Below are positions 37,984 through 45,734 of a DNA stretch of 64,000 bases, piece after piece. The DNA comes from Bacillus niameyensis (GTDB taxonomy: Bacteria > Bacillota > Bacilli > Bacillales > Bacillaceae_C), in contig NZ_LN831197.1 of NCBI RefSeq assembly GCF_001375535.1, positions 2,472,805 to 2,536,804 of the forward strand. The letters run 5' to 3'. A program made the position numbers and the translations under genes. Position 1 is the first letter of the stretch; every line of letters begins with the position of its first letter. The notes under the pieces were generated by a model, which was given only the letters and a program-made list of their open reading frames with translations, did not search any database and was not told the origin of the DNA.

Positions 37984-38736
37984 ATGCGGAAAATTGATTT
38001 AAATTGTGACATTGGCGAAGGATTCGGTTCCTATACGGCAGGTTTAGATGAAAAAATTATGCCTTATATTTCCTCGGCGAACATTGCCTGCGGTTTTCAT
38101 GCAGGTGACTTTTCAACGATGAACAAGACTGTCTTGCTTGCCCTTGAAAACAGTGTTGCCATTGGAGCCCATCCCGGATTGCCGGATTTGCAAGGCTTTG
38201 GTCGAAGAAAGATGGCGATCTCTCCTCAAGAGGCCTATGAGATTGTTCTTTACCAGATTGGTGCGTTAAATGCTTTTATATTAGCAAATGGCGGAACCTT
38301 GAACCATGTAAAACCTCATGGGGCTCTTTACAATATGGCAGCCGTTGATATTGGAATTGCCGATGCCATCGCGGAAGCTGTATACCGTTTTAACCCGGAG
38401 TTACGTTTATTCGGGTTGTCTGGAAGTGCATTAATCCGTGCTGGCGAAAAGCTTGGGCTTCAGACAACGAGCGAGGTCTTTACTGATCGTACTTATCAAA
38501 GTGATGGCACTCTCACACCTCGATCAGAACCGAACGCGTTAATCAAAGACGCAGATCAAGCCATTTCCCAAGCCTTATGTATGGTAAAAGAACAAAAAGT
38601 ACATTCTCTTCAAGGCGACGATGTCCTTGTCAAAGCAGATACGATCTGTGTTCATGGAGATGGGACGTCAGCACTTGAGTTCGTTAAAAGATTGAATGAA
38701 GTATTTTCGGCGGAGGGGATTTCGATTCGGGCGTAA
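37984..38736 (+). CDS. pxpA: 5-oxoprolinase subunit A (LamB/YcsF family)
   Basis: A 250-residue subunit that carries out the ring opening. The N-terminal [14 protein letters not shown] and [12 protein letters not shown] hold the metal and catalytic residues; [13 protein letters not shown] and [12 protein letters not shown] are family signatures. GGGAGGTTTTTAA precedes the ATG, and pxpC ends 15 bases before. The order pxpB-pxpC-pxpA means the complete enzyme comes from one transcript. Confidence 0.95.
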   Translation: MRKIDLNCDIGEGFGSYTAGLDEKIMPYISSANIACGFHAGDFSTMNKTVLLALENSVAIGAHPGLPDLQGFGRRKMAISPQEAYEIVLYQIGALNAFILANGGTLNHVKPHGALYNMAAVDIGIADAIAEAVYRFNPELRLFGLSGSALIRAGEKLGLQTTSEVFTDRTYQSDGTLTPRSEPNALIKDADQAISQALCMVKEQKVHSLQGDDVLVKADTICVHGDGTSALEFVKRLNEVFSAEGISIRA

Positions 38737-38751
38737 GATATTTTCGTGCTA

Positions 38752-38836
38752 GGACTAGCTCTGATAAGTTTGTTCGCGTTAGAACGGGTGTTATTCGCGT
38801 TATTTCCATTTTATTCGCTTTACAGAGCTAGCCCCT
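38752..38836 (+). repeat. Hairpin with TTCGCG repeats after pxpA
   Basis: GGACTAGCTCTG and CAGAGCTAGCC pair across about 60 bases that contain three TTCGC(G/T) motifs spaced about 20 bases apart. It may act as a transcript end for pxpBCA, although no T-run follows. A similar TTCGCG-bearing stretch occurs at 44760-44835. Confidence 0.5.
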
Positions 38837-38902
38837 ATTATTCGGTAAATAATATAACAAAGTCCTTCATGTTTTGATACGATTTTCCCTTTGGAATCTC
38901 GT

Positions 38903-38930
38903 TCTTGTATCCACGTTTCAAGCATACACT
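38903..38930 (+). promoter_or_regulatory. Candidate sigma-E promoter of the SleL-like gene
   Basis: CATACACT at 38923-38930 matches the mother-cell sigma-E -10 consensus CATACANT exactly; a weaker TTGTATC lies at the right distance upstream. B. subtilis yaaH, a sleL relative, is sigma-E controlled, which supports it. Confidence 0.45.
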
Positions 38931-38959
38931 AGTCATATGACCAGATTAGAGGTGGTAAT

Positions 38960-40369
38960 ATGATTATTCACGTCGTGACAAGCGGAGAGACGTTATGGGG
39001 TATCGCCCAACGTTATGGGAGCAGTAGTAAGCAAATTGCTGCGGCCAATGAATTACCTGATCCGAACAAGCTCATTGTCGGCCAATCTTTAGTAATTCCT
39101 GTAACGGCCTTTTACCATACTGTACGCAGCGGAGAAACGCTTTGGAGTATTGCCCAAAGATATGGGATTCAATTAAATGCGATTATCCAAGCCAATCATC
39201 TTAGTAATCCGTCTATGATTAATGTCGGCACTCAGTTGTTGATTCCTCCTCGAACCCATGTTGTCCAGTCCAACGAAACCCTTTGGCAAATTGCTCAGCA
39301 TTACGGGGTAGATATTCAAAATCTTATTCGAATCAATCATATTCAAAATCCAAATCAAATTCTCGTTGGTACAGTTTTAACGATTCCTTTTCCAAAACCT
39401 GTCATCGATGTTAATGCTTATACGATTAATACAGGGGAGACGGGTGCTAAGGAAGTCCGGGAGGTTGGCGCATACTTAACGTCTGTCATGCCATTCGTTT
39501 ATACGATGAAGGCAGATGGAGGATTAACTTCAATTCAAGACACCCCCATTATTCAAGCAGCAAAAGAAAATAATATCATTCCTTTAATGAGTATTACGAA
39601 CTTTACTTTTCAGGATCCTGGCACTCAATTAGCCCATACGATCCTTTCCAATACGCAAATTCAGGATCGCTTACTAACCAATATCATGAACACGATGAAG
39701 GAAAAAGGATATCGTGGACTTAATGTTGATTTTGAAAATGTGCAGGAAACAGACCGAGAATTGTATAATCAATTTTTACAGCGGGCTGTCAATCGCCTCC
39801 ATCCACTCGGCTACTCTGTTTCCACTGCTCTAGCACCAAAAACGAGTTCCACTCAAAAAGGATTATTATATGAAGCTCACGATTATGAAGCACATGGAAG
39901 AATTGTGGATTTCGTTATTTTAATGACGTACGAATGGGGATACCGTTTTGGACCGCCTCAAGCCATTTCTCCGTTGAATGAGATGAAACGTGTTATCGAT
40001 TATGCGATTACTGTCATTCCAAGAAATAAAATTATGATGGGTTTTCAAATTTACGCTCGCGATTGGCTTCTTCCCCACGTTAAGGGACAAGAAGCTGAAA
40101 CTTTTGATATGCAAGAAGCTATTAGACGCGCTCAAAAATTTGGCGCAACAATCCAATACGATCGAATCGCCCAATCTCCATTTTTCCGTTATACAGACGA
40201 ACAAGGACGTCAGCATGAAGTCTGGTTTGAAGATGCTCGCAGTGCGCAAGCCAAATTTGACTTAGTTAAAAATTACCGTCTTCTCGGAATTAGCTATTGG
40301 GTATTAGGCTATCCTTTCCCACAAAATTGGCTATTGCTTGAGGATAATTTCGGAATAAGAAAAGGCTAA
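38960..40369 (+). CDS. SleL/YaaH-like spore peptidoglycan N-acetylglucosaminidase with three LysM domains
   Basis: A 469-residue enzyme. Residues 1-150 are three LysM peptidoglycan-binding domains, each with SGETLW or SNETLW, an AQRYG or AQHYG turn and LIP or TIP end. Residues 155-460 are a GH18 barrel; the catalytic strand reads GLNVDFENV, where the final Glu is the acid/base and Asn replaces the first Asp, as usual in SleL. It should degrade cortex fragments during germination. Known SleL/YaaH proteins are about 430 residues with two LysM, so one extra LysM is present. No signal peptide, in keeping with deposition on the forespore from the mother cell. Confidence 0.88.
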   Translation: MIIHVVTSGETLWGIAQRYGSSSKQIAAANELPDPNKLIVGQSLVIPVTAFYHTVRSGETLWSIAQRYGIQLNAIIQANHLSNPSMINVGTQLLIPPRTHVVQSNETLWQIAQHYGVDIQNLIRINHIQNPNQILVGTVLTIPFPKPVIDVNAYTINTGETGAKEVREVGAYLTSVMPFVYTMKADGGLTSIQDTPIIQAAKENNIIPLMSITNFTFQDPGTQLAHTILSNTQIQDRLLTNIMNTMKEKGYRGLNVDFENVQETDRELYNQFLQRAVNRLHPLGYSVSTALAPKTSSTQKGLLYEAHDYEAHGRIVDFVILMTYEWGYRFGPPQAISPLNEMKRVIDYAITVIPRNKIMMGFQIYARDWLLPHVKGQEAETFDMQEAIRRAQKFGATIQYDRIAQSPFFRYTDEQGRQHEVWFEDARSAQAKFDLVKNYRLLGISYWVLGYPFPQNWLLLEDNFGIRKG

Positions 40370-40419
40370 TATAATAGTTGGAATACCCAGGAATAGCAAA
40401 CGAAGTTGAAAATAGAAAA

Positions 40420-40460
40420 AATCCCTCATCACCAATTTCATGGATGATGGGGGATTTCTC
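40420..40460. terminator. Bidirectional terminator between SleL-like gene and ltaS
   Basis: AAATCCCTCATC pairs with GATGATGGGGGATTT (one bulge) with an A-run before and T-rich sequence after. Confidence 0.75.
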
Positions 40461-40462
40461 TT

Positions 40463-42394
40463 TTACTCTTGTTTTCCCGTATATTGGATTTCATTTCGAT
40501 CGAATGGTACAAACCCTTCTGGCTCATAGAAACGGAGTAAATCCTTCGTCACAATCCGATCAGAAACCTCAAGTTTTTCTTTTGCAACTTGGTCGGACGG
40601 TTCACAGGTCGTCATATCCATTTCTTCACCTGTTCCAGTCTCATAGCATTTTCCACCGACTTGTGTTACATCAGGGGTAACAAAATCACCATTACGGAAT
40701 GGCACGATTTCCTTAAATTCAGGAGACAAGATGTCGTTTCCTGATTGTAAATAATCGCGAGTATTCACACCTAGCAAATGCATAATAGTTGGCTGAACAT
40801 CTACCTCGCCACTATATTTATGAACTACTCCACCTTTTACACCAGGTACATGGATAAAGAGTGGCACACGTTGTAATTGTGCATTTTTAAACGGCGTGAT
40901 TTCCTCTCCAACTACTTGAGCCATTGCATCATTATGGTTTTCGGAAATACCGTAATGATCCCCATACATGACTATAATCGTATTGTCATAGAGTCCTGAC
41001 TCTTTTAAATCATTGAAGAATTCTTCAAGTGCATTGTCCATGTAATTCGCTGATTGGAAGTATTGATTAACGACACTATCCCCGAAATCACCCGCAGGGA
41101 AATCTGTATCTCCCTCATCCATTTTGAAAGGAAAATGATTCGAAAGAAGAATTAACTTCGAATAAAATGGCTGTGGCAATTCCTCCAGCAGTGGCATTGA
41201 TTCTTTTAGAAACGGCTTATCTTTCATCCCATAGTTTTTCGTATTTTCTGGGCTCATATCATAATAAGTCGCATCATAAAAGCGATCATAGCCAAGTGAT
41301 TTATACATCTCATTTCGATTCCAAAATGTTTTGTAGTTACCATGAAGTGCTGCAGATGTATATCCTTTCGATTTCAAAATTGCAGGTGCTGCGTGATACG
41401 TATTCTGTGCTTTATTAATAAAAACAGATCCCTGTGACAATGGGAAAAGTGAAGTTTCCATCATAAATTCAGCATCAGATGTTTTTCCTTGTCCCGTTTG
41501 ATGGAAGAAATTATCGAAATAAAAAGTTTCTCCATCATGAGCTAATGAATTTAAAAACGGCGTAACTTCCTGACCATCCAATTTGTAATCAATCATAAAC
41601 GTCTGCAAAGACTCCAAGGATATATACATTACGTTCATACCCTCGGCTTTACCGAAATAATCAGGATTAGGTTTAGCAAAATTTGCTTTAATATTATTTT
41701 CAATTTCCGTTAAATCATCACTACTAGCAAGAGTCCGTTGAATCGAAGAACGAGTCGTTTGAATCGTATCATAGATCGTAAAATTATAAGCCCCTAAATA
41801 TTTCACTAGATAGTTACGGTCAAAAGATCTTGTCAATAATTCTGGACGATCTGCTTCAGCTAAGGACAAGTTAAACATAAAGACTGCAACAGCCGCAACC
41901 ATTGGCAACATAGCAACTCTTCTATTGTTGCGAGGTTTTAAAGTAAACACTTTAAAGGCAAGTAATAAAACTAATACAACTGTATCTGTGAAATAGAAAA
42001 TATCAAGTGGATTCATAAGCGAAAGCGCACTTTCAGACTGCCCCCCGTTAACCTTCAATTGCGTAATAACAGGTATCGTAATAAAGTCATCGAAAAAGCG
42101 ATAATAGACTACATTCGCATACAACCAAAACGACATTAAAAATTCTATTCCAATTAAAACTGCACCCCAGTGTTTTTTAAACAATAGAGCCGCACCAAGG
42201 AAAAGTAATGCAGAACTAAGTGGATTAATAAACAGCAAAAACTCCTGCATTTCATTATCGATTCCTAAATTAAACTCAATTCTATAAGTAACATACGTTT
42301 TTATCCAAAAAAGAAGAATCGCTATCAAGAAAAAATGGACGTTTTTGTCTTGAAGACTAGTAAACAGTCTTTTAAGTCTTTCCAACTTAAACAC
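40463..42394 (-). CDS. ltaS: Lipoteichoic acid synthase family protein
   Basis: A 643-residue enzyme that polymerises glycerol phosphate from phosphatidylglycerol onto a glycolipid anchor outside the membrane. Five hydrophobic helices fill residues 15-190; the extracellular sulfatase-like domain follows from about 240. The Mn2+ and nucleophile residues are visible: YISLESLQ (Glu), TGQGKTSDAEF (catalytic Thr) and VMYGDHYG (Asp-His). After the last helix, LSLAEADRP offers a signal-peptidase type cut as in LtaS. B. subtilis has four paralogues (LtaS, YfnI, YqgS, YvgJ); I cannot say which this is. Confidence 0.9.
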   Translation of the reverse strand: MFKLERLKRLFTSLQDKNVHFFLIAILLFWIKTYVTYRIEFNLGIDNEMQEFLLFINPLSSALLFLGAALLFKKHWGAVLIGIEFLMSFWLYANVVYYRFFDDFITIPVITQLKVNGGQSESALSLMNPLDIFYFTDTVVLVLLLAFKVFTLKPRNNRRVAMLPMVAAVAVFMFNLSLAEADRPELLTRSFDRNYLVKYLGAYNFTIYDTIQTTRSSIQRTLASSDDLTEIENNIKANFAKPNPDYFGKAEGMNVMYISLESLQTFMIDYKLDGQEVTPFLNSLAHDGETFYFDNFFHQTGQGKTSDAEFMMETSLFPLSQGSVFINKAQNTYHAAPAILKSKGYTSAALHGNYKTFWNRNEMYKSLGYDRFYDATYYDMSPENTKNYGMKDKPFLKESMPLLEELPQPFYSKLILLSNHFPFKMDEGDTDFPAGDFGDSVVNQYFQSANYMDNALEEFFNDLKESGLYDNTIIVMYGDHYGISENHNDAMAQVVGEEITPFKNAQLQRVPLFIHVPGVKGGVVHKYSGEVDVQPTIMHLLGVNTRDYLQSGNDILSPEFKEIVPFRNGDFVTPDVTQVGGKCYETGTGEEMDMTTCEPSDQVAKEKLEVSDRIVTKDLLRFYEPEGFVPFDRNEIQYTGKQE

Positions 42395-42518
42395 CCCTTA
42401 TCTAAATTTCAATTTAAATACAACTGAATCATTATAACTCTTTTTCGCAAAAAATCTAGTGTGAGGTTCTGGAAAAACTTCAAAATTTAAGGCTATTTAC
42501 AAAAAATCTTCACAAAAC

Positions 42519-42560
42519 TTGATTGCCATCAAGGATGCAAAGATGTTCATCCCGTATGAT
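42519..42560 (+). promoter_or_regulatory. FNR-type operator at -41.5 with -10 box upstream of the metal operon
   Basis: TTGATTGCCATCAA (42519-42532) is an exact TTGAT-N4-ATCAA FNR-type site. The -10 box TATGAT (42555-42560) sets a start near 42567, which places the operator centre at -41.5, the position of a class II activator. No -35 hexamer is needed or seen. The regulator is probably the FLP/FNR-type protein encoded 2.3 kb downstream. Confidence 0.72.
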
Positions 42561-42603
42561 GAAATCAGATAAAAACAATCAAAATACTAAGGAGGCGGTC
42601 TAC

Positions 42604-42819
42604 ATGACCACTATAAAATTTCAATTAGAAACTCTCTCTTGCCCATCTTGCATTAAAAAAATTGAAAATACTCTTAACAAACAAGTTGGTGTTCAAGAAG
42701 CCAAAGTTCTGTTCAATTCAAGTAAAGTCAAAACCGAATATGATGAAACGATTGTTACGGCTGATCAACTTGAGAAGCTTATCACGAAATTGGGCTATCC
42801 AGTTTTATCAAAAAAATGA
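42604..42819 (+). CDS. Heavy-metal-associated (HMA) domain protein, metal chaperone
   Basis: A 71-residue CopZ-like ferredoxin-fold protein. The metal site is LSCPSCIKKIE (CxxC form CPSC). AAGGAGGCGG fixes the ATG at 42604; an in-frame ATG 27 codons earlier lies in the promoter. The following P-type ATPase has no N-terminal metal-binding domain, so this separate protein may deliver its ion. Gap to the ATPase is 18 bases. Confidence 0.85.
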   Translation: MTTIKFQLETLSCPSCIKKIENTLNKQVGVQEAKVLFNSSKVKTEYDETIVTADQLEKLITKLGYPVLSKK

Positions 42820-42837
42820 AGAAAGGAGTAGTTAGTC

Positions 42838-44727
42838 ATGACTGGTAAAACAAAGGCTCGGATCGCTGCCGTCACTGGAGGGTTACTTGTGGCAGCTTTT
42901 CTCTTTCACATAACTGGCCTGGAGCAAATAAGAAATTTGCTGCTCATTCTTTCAACCATTATCGCTAGTGTCCCGATTATTACAAAAGCGATTCAATCAC
43001 TGCGCATGAAAGCTTTCAGCATCGAACTTCTTGTTTCAATTGCCGTTATTGGAGCTCTTTTTATTGGTGAGTATGTTGAATCAGCTGTCGTCTCTTTCCT
43101 CTTCCTTTTCGGTGCTTATCTTGAAGCAAGGACATTAGAAAAAACTAGAAGTTCCTTAAAAACTTTAATGGACATGGCCCCTTTGGAGGCGACTGTTCTT
43201 CGCGGCAATGAAAAAGTCATCCTTCCAATCGATGAAATAGAGGAAGGAGATCATGTTTTTATTCAATCTGGAGAAAAGATCGCAGTCGATGGCAAAGTTA
43301 TCTCTGGAACAGCTTTTATTAACGAATCAGCCATTACAGGAGAATCAATACCAGCAAATAAAAAGGGCAACGATGCTGTATACAGTGGGACGATTGTGGA
43401 CAATGGATATATTGAAGTCCTTGCAGAAAAAGTTGGGGATGATACAGCTTTTGCAAAGATTATTGAACTCGTTGAAGAAGCTCAGGATTCAAAAACAAAA
43501 ACGGAGAAATTCTTAGAGAAGTTTGCAAACATCTACACCCCCGCCATTGTTATTTTAGCGATCATTGTCTTTATTTTCACTAGAAATATTGAGTTCACTT
43601 TAACCTTTCTTGTCATCGCCTGCCCGGGTGCCCTTGTCATCTCCGCACCCGTTTCAATCGTCGCAGGCATCGGGAATGGAGCAAAAAATGGTGTTTTGAT
43701 TAAAGGCGGAGAAATAATGGAGAAGTTAGCCAAAGTAGATGCCGTGGTTTTTGATAAGACTGGGACATTAACAGAGGGAAGTCCGACAGTTACAGCTATC
43801 CAAACTTTTACATGGGAAGAGAATGAGTTATTAAAACTAGTTGCGGAAGCTGAAGTTGTATCGGAACACCATCTTGGGCAAACAATCGTAAAAGAAGCAC
43901 TTGCTCGGCAATTACAACTTGCCCATTCTCCCGAAAATACCGAAATAATAAAAGGAAATGGAATACGTGCCAAAGTAGACGGGTATCTTTTGTCAATCGG
44001 AAATCGCAAACTGATGGCTGATTCGGGTATTCGTGTAACGCCGGAAATGGAAATATATGCACTTGAACGAGAAAAGCAAGGAAATACAGCGATTTTCGCG
44101 GCAGTGGACGGAAAGGTGGAAGGGATTTTTTCCATCTCTGACCAGATCCGCCCCGAAGCTGCAGACGCCTTAAAAAAATTAAGATCAGCCGGAGTCAAAG
44201 AATTTTATATGCTAACTGGCGACAACCGCCATACCGCTGAACTAGTCGCCGCAAAACTCGGAATTGATCATGTGTTTGCGGAATTATTGCCAGAAAACAA
44301 AGTAGAAATCGTCCGCGAATTGAAAGAGAAAGGCCTGCATGTTGCGATGGCTGGTGATGGAATTAACGATGCGCCTGCGATTGCTACCGCTGATATCGGT
44401 CTAGCCATGGGAAGATCCGGTACCGATGTTTCGATGGAAACAGCTGATGTTGTCCTAATGGCCGATAAGTTGGATCAATTTGCCCACGCATACTCACTGG
44501 CGAAAGCGACGGTTCGCAATATGAAGCAAAACACATTCTTCGCAGTAGGAACGGTTGTCCTCCTTCTCATCGGAGTATTAATGCAAAAAGTGTTCTTAGC
44601 TTCGGGTATGCTCATCCATGAATTAAGTGTCTTGATCGTCATTTTGAATGCCGTTCGACTCGTCAAATATAAACGTCGTCGAAGAAAAACAGCAGGCACT
44701 ATGCAACGGAAGGTTGCTCTTAATTAA
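42838..44727 (+). CDS. P1B-type heavy metal ATPase with atypical CPG motif
   Basis: A 629-residue cation-exporting ATPase without an N-terminal HMA domain. Eight hydrophobic segments are arranged as in P1B pumps. ITGES is the actuator loop, DKTGTLT the phosphorylation site and GDGINDAPA the hinge. The metal motif in helix 6 reads IACPGALVIS, a CPG in place of CPC, SPC or CPH. In the nucleotide domain the usual SEHP is SEHH, so the Pro of the HP motif is missing. The last helix reads LIHELSVLIVILNAVRL, partly like the HEGGT of P1B-4 pumps. The transported ion cannot be told; the FNR-type promoter suggests a metal whose handling changes with oxygen or redox state. Confidence 0.85.
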   Translation: MTGKTKARIAAVTGGLLVAAFLFHITGLEQIRNLLLILSTIIASVPIITKAIQSLRMKAFSIELLVSIAVIGALFIGEYVESAVVSFLFLFGAYLEARTLEKTRSSLKTLMDMAPLEATVLRGNEKVILPIDEIEEGDHVFIQSGEKIAVDGKVISGTAFINESAITGESIPANKKGNDAVYSGTIVDNGYIEVLAEKVGDDTAFAKIIELVEEAQDSKTKTEKFLEKFANIYTPAIVILAIIVFIFTRNIEFTLTFLVIACPGALVISAPVSIVAGIGNGAKNGVLIKGGEIMEKLAKVDAVVFDKTGTLTEGSPTVTAIQTFTWEENELLKLVAEAEVVSEHHLGQTIVKEALARQLQLAHSPENTEIIKGNGIRAKVDGYLLSIGNRKLMADSGIRVTPEMEIYALEREKQGNTAIFAAVDGKVEGIFSISDQIRPEAADALKKLRSAGVKEFYMLTGDNRHTAELVAAKLGIDHVFAELLPENKVEIVRELKEKGLHVAMAGDGINDAPAIATADIGLAMGRSGTDVSMETADVVLMADKLDQFAHAYSLAKATVRNMKQNTFFAVGTVVLLLIGVLMQKVFLASGMLIHELSVLIVILNAVRLVKYKRRRRKTAGTMQRKVALN

Positions 44728-44754
44728 GAATTTATCTCCTGCTGTTTCTGTATT

Positions 44755-44835
44755 AGCACGTCGGACTTTTTTATTCGCGATACGACTGCCGTTGTTCGCG
44801 TTACGGCCAAATTGGCCTATTTTTAAACTATCAAT
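44755..44835 (+). other. Intergenic hairpin and TTCGCG motifs before the regulator gene
   Basis: ATTCGCG and TTCGCG motifs resemble those at 38.8 kb; TACGGCCAAATTGGCCTATTTTT forms a small stem (GGCCAA/TTGGCC) and T-run, a likely terminator of the ATPase transcript at about 44802-44826. Confidence 0.5.
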
Positions 44836-44868
44836 TTGGCCCTTTTCACCTTAAAGGAGTTTATCCGC

Positions 44869-44874
44869 TATAAT
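44869..44874 (+). promoter_or_regulatory. -10 box of the Crp/Fnr regulator gene
   Basis: Perfect TATAAT 23 bases before the predicted GTG start; -35 region (TTCACC) is weak. It gives the regulator its own promoter separate from the ATPase. Confidence 0.5.
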
Positions 44875-44896
44875 AGAGAAAAGTGAGAAGGGTTGT

Positions 44897-45598
44897 GTGC
44901 GTATGCAAAGTTGTAACCATCATAGCAATTCCCAAGGCATGCAACATCTATGCGTCTCTTTAGTCCCTATTTTCAACCATCTAAAACCGGAAGAAATGCA
45001 GGAAATCGTCAAAACAACGACCCATGCTCAATACAATCGCAATGAAACGATTTATGGAATGGGTGACAGTTCAGCTCATCTTTTTATTGTCCATCGTGGT
45101 CGAGTTAAAATCTATCGTCTTTCCGAATCGGGTAAAGAACAACTTATTCGGATTTTAGAACCTGGTGATTTTATGGGTGAAACAGCATTGTTTACAGAAT
45201 CGGTTACAGATCACTATGCGATGGCTATGGAAAAGACAGAACTATGTATAATGAGACGCTCGGATTTGCAATCTTTTTTAATGAAATATCCAGCTATTTC
45301 GCTAAAAATCCTTGAGGAATTTGGCCGACGTCTAGAACGGACAGAGAAATTAATTAGTAGTCTAACTTCCGAAGATGTCGAAAAACGAATAGCTGAATAT
45401 TTAGTAGAACTGACAAAGGAATCCCAATACAGTACTATCACTCTCCCCATGTCTAAAAAGGATCTTGCTTCCTATCTTGGTACAACCCCTGAGACAGTAA
45501 GCCGTAAACTGACTGAATTCCAAGAACGTGGTTGGATTGAACAAGCAGGGCAACGAAAAATTAAAGTAGTAAATCTGATAGCACTAAATGAACTGTAA
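44897..45598 (+). CDS. Crp/Fnr family regulator, FLP-like, candidate thiol redox switch
   Basis: A 233-residue regulator. Residues 20-140 form the cyclic-nucleotide-like beta barrel (LFIVHRGRVKIYRL, EPGDFMGETALFTE); 160-225 is the winged helix. The recognition helix TTPETVSRKLTEFQ keeps the E-x-x-S-R pattern of E. coli FNR, which reads TTGAT half-sites. Cysteines lie at 6, 19 and 117; the FNR [4Fe-4S] set is incomplete, but Cys6/Cys117 correspond well to the Cys5/Cys112 disulfide pair of Lactobacillus FLP. The matching operator sits upstream of the HMA/ATPase operon. Start is GTG 44897 or ATG 44903. Confidence 0.85.
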   Translation: MRMQSCNHHSNSQGMQHLCVSLVPIFNHLKPEEMQEIVKTTTHAQYNRNETIYGMGDSSAHLFIVHRGRVKIYRLSESGKEQLIRILEPGDFMGETALFTESVTDHYAMAMEKTELCIMRRSDLQSFLMKYPAISLKILEEFGRRLERTEKLISSLTSEDVEKRIAEYLVELTKESQYSTITLPMSKKDLASYLGTTPETVSRKLTEFQERGWIEQAGQRKIKVVNLIALNEL

Positions 45599-45627
45599 CA
45601 GCTGTGAACATTTCACAGCTGTTTTTT
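45597..45627 (+). terminator. Terminator of the regulator gene
   Basis: AACAGCTGTGAA / TTCACAGCTGTT perfect 12-bp stem with a 3-base loop, then TTTTT. Stop codon overlaps the stem edge. Confidence 0.92.
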
Positions 45628-45734
45628 GTTAGACCGCATATTTCCTGAGCATTTCGCGAACCATACCCATATAGTGACACTTGGAAGTTTTTACAGACGA
45701 AGCAATTTATACTTTTAAAAAGGGGGTAACTACT

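Noticed and set aside
40378-40680. 100-codon frame on the plus strand after the SleL-like gene
   Set aside because: It crosses the terminator and runs antisense into ltaS; no ribosome site.
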